A DNA stretch of 8,144 bases from assembly GCA_011390055.1 (NCBI GenBank), contig JAABTC010000063.1, forward strand, positions 1 through 8,144, written 5' to 3'. Origin of the DNA: Burkholderiales bacterium. GTDB lineage: Bacteria; Pseudomonadota; Gammaproteobacteria; Burkholderiales; Burkholderiaceae_C. This document shows, piece after piece, positions 6,896 to 8,144 of this stretch (positions are counted from its first letter, which is position 1; the number at the start of each line of letters is the position of its first letter). A model generated the notes under the pieces. The model was given only the letters and a program-made list of their open reading frames with translations, was not told the origin of the DNA and searched no databases. A program made the translations under genes and the position numbers.

Positions 6896-7417
6896 ATGGA
6901 CCGCCTGCCCGCCATCCCCCCCGACCAGTGGACCCCCGCCCAGCGCGAAGTCGCCGAAGCCATGATCGCCGGCCCTCGCGGCGCTGTGCTCGCGCCCTTC
7001 AGACCCCTCTTGCGCAGCCCCGAGCTGGCCGGCCACCTGCAACGCGTCGGCGAGTACCTGCGCTACCGCAGCCGCATCGGGGTGCGCCTGACCGAGCTCG
7101 CGATCCTGGTCACCGCCAGCGAGTGGCAGCAGCCGATCGAATGGGCCATCCACGCGCCGATTGCCGAGCGTGAGGGCATCGCGCCCGACACCATCGCCGC
7201 GCTGCAGCGGCGCGAGCGCCCGGCAGCGATGGCCGACGACGAGGCGGCGGTCTACGACGTGTGCAGCGAACTGCACCGCGAGCGCTCGATCGGTGACGCC
7301 ACCTGGGCCCGCGCGATCGCGCAGTTCGGCGAAGACGGCGTCGTCGACCTGATCGGCATCAACGGCTACTACGCGATGCTGGCGATGGTGATGAATGGGG
7401 CGAGGACCGAGGCGTAG
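6896..7417 (+). CDS. Carboxymuconolactone decarboxylase (CMD/AhpD-like) family protein
   Basis: A 173-residue, mostly alpha-helical cytoplasmic protein of the CMD family. The recognisable core is TELAILVTASEWQQPIEWAI followed by HAPIAEREGI (about residues 66-95), with Glu82 and His86 in the position typical of this branch. A C-terminal helical part follows (DEAAVYDVCSELHRERSIGD, then GVVDLIGINGYYAMLAMVMN). The only cysteine is Cys123, so the CxxC redox pair of AhpD-type peroxidase partners is absent and an alkylhydroperoxidase role is unlikely. Family members include true 4-carboxymuconolactone decarboxylases, but most stand-alone proteins like this one have no known reaction. It is the last gene of the rightward cluster, 111 bp after the aminotransferase across a repeat array, and may serve the same catabolic route. 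The ATG at 6896 lacks a clear ribosome-binding site. Confidence 0.9.
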   Translation: MDRLPAIPPDQWTPAQREVAEAMIAGPRGAVLAPFRPLLRSPELAGHLQRVGEYLRYRSRIGVRLTELAILVTASEWQQPIEWAIHAPIAEREGIAPDTIAALQRRERPAAMADDEAAVYDVCSELHRERSIGDATWARAIAQFGEDGVVDLIGINGYYAMLAMVMNGARTEA

Positions 7418-7435
7418 TGCGCACGCAAGCTACGC
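7412..7435. terminator. Putative bidirectional terminator built from two stop codons
   Basis: GCGTAG (7412-7417) and CTACGC (7430-7435) form a 6-bp perfect stem. Inside it TGC (7418-7420) and GCA (7425-7427) can pair, extending the stem to nine pairs with an AG bulge and a GCAC loop. Each arm contains the TAG stop of one of the two convergent genes. The + strand continues with GTTCTTT, a modest U-rich tail; the opposite side has none. Confidence 0.45.
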
Positions 7436-7633
7436 GTTCTTTCCCGGGCTGACCCGGCAGCTGCTGAAGCCGAGCAGCGTGTACGCCGGGCAAAAGCCAA
7501 CCGCAGCCGTGAGCAGAGGGACCACGCCGATCCAGCCCCAGAGGCCGATGGTACCGGTCAGGGTGAGCGCGATCAGCGCGACGCCGAGCACGACGCGGAG
7601 GATGCGGTCGATGCCGCCGACGTTGGACTTCAT
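7430..7633 (-). CDS. DUF2892 (YgaP-like) small inner-membrane protein
   Basis: A 67-residue protein with two membrane helices, roughly residues 11-28 (ILRVVLGVALIALTLTGT) and 32-50 (WGWIGVVPLLTAAVGFCPA). The N-terminal NVGGIDRILR, the central GW-G--PLLTA--GFCP and the C-terminal LLGFSSC match the DUF2892 family, whose domain also forms the membrane anchor of the rhodanese YgaP. The molecular role of stand-alone members is unknown. Cys48 and Cys59 are at the conserved cysteine sites and could bind a ligand or sulfur, which is inference. The ATG at 7633 is preceded, eight bases upstream on the coding strand, by AGGGA, a fair ribosome-binding site. The gene lies downstream of a Crp/Fnr regulator on the same strand, a pairing I recall from other betaproteobacteria, and a Crp-like palindrome lies 73 bp upstream. 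The frame remains open above the ATG only because of the shift in the upstream gene. Confidence 0.88.
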   Translation of the reverse strand: MKSNVGGIDRILRVVLGVALIALTLTGTIGLWGWIGVVPLLTAAVGFCPAYTLLGFSSCRVSPGKNA

Positions 7634-7705
7634 GGTGCGATCCCTGTGACTTGAGCCGGCAAGGCACCGGCATGCAAAGTCTGCGCGGCCGCGGCGGTCC
7701 AGTCG

Positions 7706-7719
7706 GTGACCTGGGTCAC
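7706..7719. promoter_or_regulatory. Crp/Fnr-type operator palindrome
   Basis: GTGA (7706-7709), six bases CCTGGG, TCAC (7716-7719), followed by ACA, match the Crp core GTGA-N6-TCAC exactly; read on the minus strand the outer half is TGTGA. The two inner spacer positions on each side also pair (GTGACC/GGTCAC). The centre is about 79 bp upstream of the DUF2892 start, so class-II activation (centre at -41.5) would leave a leader of about 38 bases. No strong -10 box is visible. It lies in the 122-bp gap between regulator and DUF2892 gene. Confidence 0.6.
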
Positions 7720-7755
7720 ACAGCGGCCACGCGGGGCGCGCCTTGCCGCCCTCGG

Positions 7756-8144
7756 TCAGGCGGGCGGCAGGCTGCCGCTGCCGTCGGCCAGGGCGCGCAA
7801 CGACCGACCGTCGAGCAGATCGAAGCGTTCGCGCGCGAGCGCCACCCAGCCGGCCCCTTCGAAACGCTTGAGCAGCCGCGTCACCATCTCGCGCACCGTG
7901 CCGAGTTCGTCGGCCAGCGCCTGGTGCGTGGTGTGCACGCTGGCGCGCGCCGTGGCCGAGCAGTGCGCCGGCCAGTCGCTGGTCGAGCCGCTGGAAAGCC
8001 ACGGCCTCCGCCAGCGCCATCAGTTCGGCCAGCCGGTCGGCGAAAACGCCGAACACCATGCGCCGGAACGGCTCCTGTGCAGCCCAGCGGGTGAAGCCGG
8101 TTGGTGACAGGTGGAGCAACTCGGTGTCCTCGTCGGCCACGCCG
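7756..8144 (-). pseudogene. Crp/Fnr family transcriptional regulator, 3' part, apparent frameshift
   Basis: The C-terminal part of a Crp/Fnr-superfamily regulator; the sensing domain begins beyond the window. Reading leftward, 8144 to about 7950 encodes the end of the cyclic-nucleotide-binding-like domain and the dimer helix, ending in AVAFQRLDQRLAGALLGHG. The expected helix-turn-helix then continues in another frame, from 7938 to the stop at 7756-7758: VHTTHQALADELGTVREMVT and RLLKRFE. The recognition helix keeps Arg-Glu-x-x-x-Arg, as in E. coli Crp (Arg180, Glu181, Arg185), whereas E. coli Fnr lacks the first Arg. One surplus base, for example a C of the CC pair at 7942-7943 on the coding strand, would explain the break and give GARSVHTTHQ. 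Both halves look otherwise well conserved, so this is either a recent mutation or a sequencing error in a CG-repeat tract. If real, the DNA-binding domain is lost. Confidence 0.82.

Noticed and set aside
6896..7417. AhpD-type alkylhydroperoxidase
   Set aside because: The protein has a single cysteine and no CxxC motif, so the peroxidase relay chemistry is not supported.

Overview
The window is very G+C-rich, densely coded chromosomal DNA. Its genes include a TAXI-type TRAP transporter, a YihY-family protein, an MgtC-family protein and a Crp/Fnr regulator next to a DUF2892 protein. Together with intergenic repeats of the CCTGAGG-TATCGAAGG type, this suggests a betaproteobacterium of the Burkholderiales, perhaps the Rubrivivax/Leptothrix side. 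That placement is an inference from gene style. There is no rRNA, tRNA, CRISPR, phage or transposase signal.

Layout. At 31-837 (+) is a short YihY-family inner-membrane protein, convergent with an MgtC/SapB-family membrane protein at 854-1552 (-). A 145-bp divergent gap follows. Next comes a rightward cluster: a TAXI-family periplasmic binding protein (1698-2684), a fused 4TM/12TM TRAP permease with a C-terminal soluble domain (2811-5387), a class-III PLP aminotransferase (5459-6784) and a carboxymuconolactone-decarboxylase-family protein (6896-7417). Convergent to it are a 67-residue DUF2892 membrane protein (7430-7633, -) and, upstream of that, the 3' part of a Crp/Fnr regulator (7756 to the window edge, -). 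The regulator appears frameshifted just before its helix-turn-helix.

How it works together. The binding protein and the permease form one Na+- or H+-coupled importer for an unknown organic acid or amino acid. The aminotransferase and CMD-family protein are probably co-transcribed and may act on the imported compound, but nothing in the sequence identifies the substrate. Every gap in this cluster carries copies of a 14-bp repeat (CTGAGGTATCGAAG). They form an inverted pair between binding protein and permease, a single copy fused to an 18-bp tandem array at the permease 3' end, and a head-to-tail array before the CMD gene. A GTGA-N6-TCAC palindrome between the Crp/Fnr gene and the DUF2892 gene is a credible Crp-type operator.

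I do not see a clearly new biological system. The points most worth a second look are the repeat architecture inside the transporter operon, the permease stop codon lying inside a tandem repeat, and the frameshifted regulator beside its likely operator.
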